A stretch of 7,365 bases of DNA from CAYWNA01 sp964459305. Its GTDB lineage: Bacteria > Planctomycetota > Planctomycetia > Pirellulales > Pirellulaceae. The notes below the pieces were generated by a model. It had not been told where the DNA came from. It saw only the letters and a list, made by a program, of their open reading frames with translations, and did no database searches. The stretch is taken from positions 1-7,365 of the forward strand of contig CAYWNA010000423.1 of NCBI GenBank assembly GCA_964459305.1, written 5' to 3'. Positions 6,991 through 7,365 of this stretch are shown piece by piece (the first letter of the stretch is position 1; the number at the start of each line of letters is the position of its first letter). Made by a program: the position numbers and the translations under genes.

Positions 6991-7031
6991 AAAACAAGAC
7001 CGACAACCACTTTCACAAGTCGCTGTCGGTC
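6991..7031 (-). terminator. Intrinsic terminator with GNRA-capped hairpin
   Basis: The minus-strand segment 7031-6998 folds into 15 pairing positions per side with one G-G mismatch and one G-U pair. The outer eight pairs are GACCGACA/TGTCGGTC. The loop is GTGA, a GNRA tetraloop. TTGTTTT (6997-6991) follows directly, giving the U-rich tail on the minus strand only. It would end transcripts coming from the SUMF1-type gene and across the tRNA-like fragment, and it isolates the lipoprotein gene. Confidence 0.75.
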
Positions 7032-7045
7032 AATGCTTTCCGCAG

Positions 7046-7087
7046 CGAGGCCGACGGGACTCGAACCCGCAACCACTGGATCGTCGG
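7046..7087 (-). tRNA. tRNA 3'-half fragment, most like tRNA-Asp (not a complete gene)
   Basis: Read on the minus strand: an anticodon-loop-like CCGACGA (7087-7081), TCCAG (7080-7076), variable region TGGTT (7075-7071), T stem GCGGG, T loop TTCGAGT, T stem CCCGT (7070-7054), then seven acceptor-like bases CGGCCTC (7053-7047) and a discriminator-like G (7046). GCGGGTTCGAGTCCCGTC matches the T arm of bacterial tRNA-Asp as I remember it. No D arm, 5' acceptor strand (GAGGCCG expected) or 5' anticodon stem lies upstream, and CCA is not encoded. It is therefore a remnant, not a working tRNA. On the plus strand it yields a spurious peptide containing DGTRTRNH, a known sign of translated tRNA DNA. 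An intrinsic terminator follows 14 nt downstream. Confidence 0.75.
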
Positions 7088-7121
7088 GAGCACCGGAACC
7101 ACAGCGTATTCGCCTTTCCAT

Positions 7122-7145
7122 TTCTTCCGTTTCATTGACGGAGAA
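7122..7145. repeat. Short hairpin just after the SUMF1-type gene
   Basis: TTCTTCCGT (7122-7130) pairs with ACGGAGAA (7138-7145), giving eight pairs with one bulged T around the 7-nt loop TTCATTG. It begins 11 nt after the stop codon of the right-edge gene. There is no T-run beside it on the minus strand, so it is not a classic terminator; it may protect the mRNA 3' end or be chance. Confidence 0.35.
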
Positions 7146-7155
7146 TCCACGAGCC

Positions 7156-7365
7156 CTATTGTGATTCGGTAACGTTCGATAGGCTTGGGGGAACTGCGAC
7201 GACGCGGAAGCCCAAGCTGCCGTACCGGGACTGCGGCACCCTTCTGGACCGGTGCGCCGACCGGCAGTACTCGGGCTGGCTGCCCCAGCTCCCGCCCCGG
7301 GACACCCGATATGAACCCGTCAGGAGCCCCGGCGGATCGCTTACTGGCGAGGCCGTGACGTAGTC
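7156..7365 (-). CDS. C-terminal end of a SUMF1/FGE-sulfatase-fold protein (partial, continues past the right edge)
   Basis: The minus frame is open from the window edge to TAG at 7158-7156, giving the last 69 residues of a larger protein. The C-terminal signature of the formylglycine-generating-enzyme (SUMF1/EgtB/PvdO) fold is plain: SPVSDPPG (6-13), RVSRGGSW (20-27), YCRSAHRSRR (33-42) and LGFRVV (51-56). True formylglycine-generating enzymes carry a pair of copper-binding cysteines just after the GGSY/W motif. Here that stretch is WGSQPEYC with only one Cys, so sulfatase activation is unlikely and another role is open. Family members can be nonheme iron enzymes, extracellular domains or variable proteins of diversity-generating retroelements. 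GC is about 71% by my count over 7201-7365, clearly above the rest. A tRNA fragment and a terminator lie just downstream. Confidence 0.85.
   Translation of the reverse strand, partial: DYVTASPVSDPPGLLTGSYRVSRGGSWGSQPEYCRSAHRSRRVPQSRYGSLGFRVVAVPPSLSNVTESQ

Noticed and set aside
6981..7172. Plus-strand reading frame of 63 residues containing DGTRTRNH
   Set aside because: It is the antisense translation of a tRNA 3' half plus the tail of the minus-strand SUMF1-type gene; this peptide is a known artefact of translated tRNA DNA.
7166..7363. Plus-strand open frame at the right edge
   Set aside because: The minus strand of the same stretch carries a clear SUMF1/FGE-sulfatase C-terminus, so the plus frame is its shadow.

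Overview
This looks like ordinary chromosomal DNA from a planctomycete, probably a Pirellulales relative. That is an inference from three traits: a lipoprotein joining Ig-like repeats to a squalene-cyclase-type toroid, a SUMF1/FGE-sulfatase-type domain, and gaps filled with long palindromic repeats. By eye the GC content is near 58-60% over most genes and about 71% at the right edge.

Every gene I can support lies on the minus strand, so transcription runs right to left. In that order: the C-terminal end of a SUMF1/FGE-sulfatase-fold protein cut by the window edge (7156-7365); the 3' half of a tRNA gene, most like tRNA-Asp (7046-7087); a strong intrinsic terminator (6991-7031); a candidate promoter and a 739-residue lipoprotein (4608-6827); a repeat-filled gap (4233-4607); a metal-dependent amidohydrolase/deaminase of 427 residues (2949-4232); a gap with nested inverted repeats; rsfS, the ribosomal silencing factor (2348-2761); a perfect 28-bp palindrome; and argS, arginyl-tRNA synthetase (204-2177). 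The last 203 bases hold only weak hairpins.

rsfS and argS both serve translation and may share a transcript, although a large palindrome separates them. The lipoprotein has its own promoter-like sequence and a terminator upstream, so it probably starts a new unit. The amidohydrolase is a free-standing metabolic enzyme by context; its sequence recalls aminofutalosine deaminase (menaquinone synthesis), but this is tentative.

I see no undescribed multi-gene system. The most informative structure is in the gaps. At 4306-4527 a 139-bp element with 12-bp terminal inverted repeats appears to have inserted into one arm of an older palindrome, leaving a 7-bp duplication. That older palindrome shares its outer ends, but not its core, with the one upstream of argS. 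The tRNA 3' fragment beside a GC-rich accessory-type gene may mark an old integration boundary.
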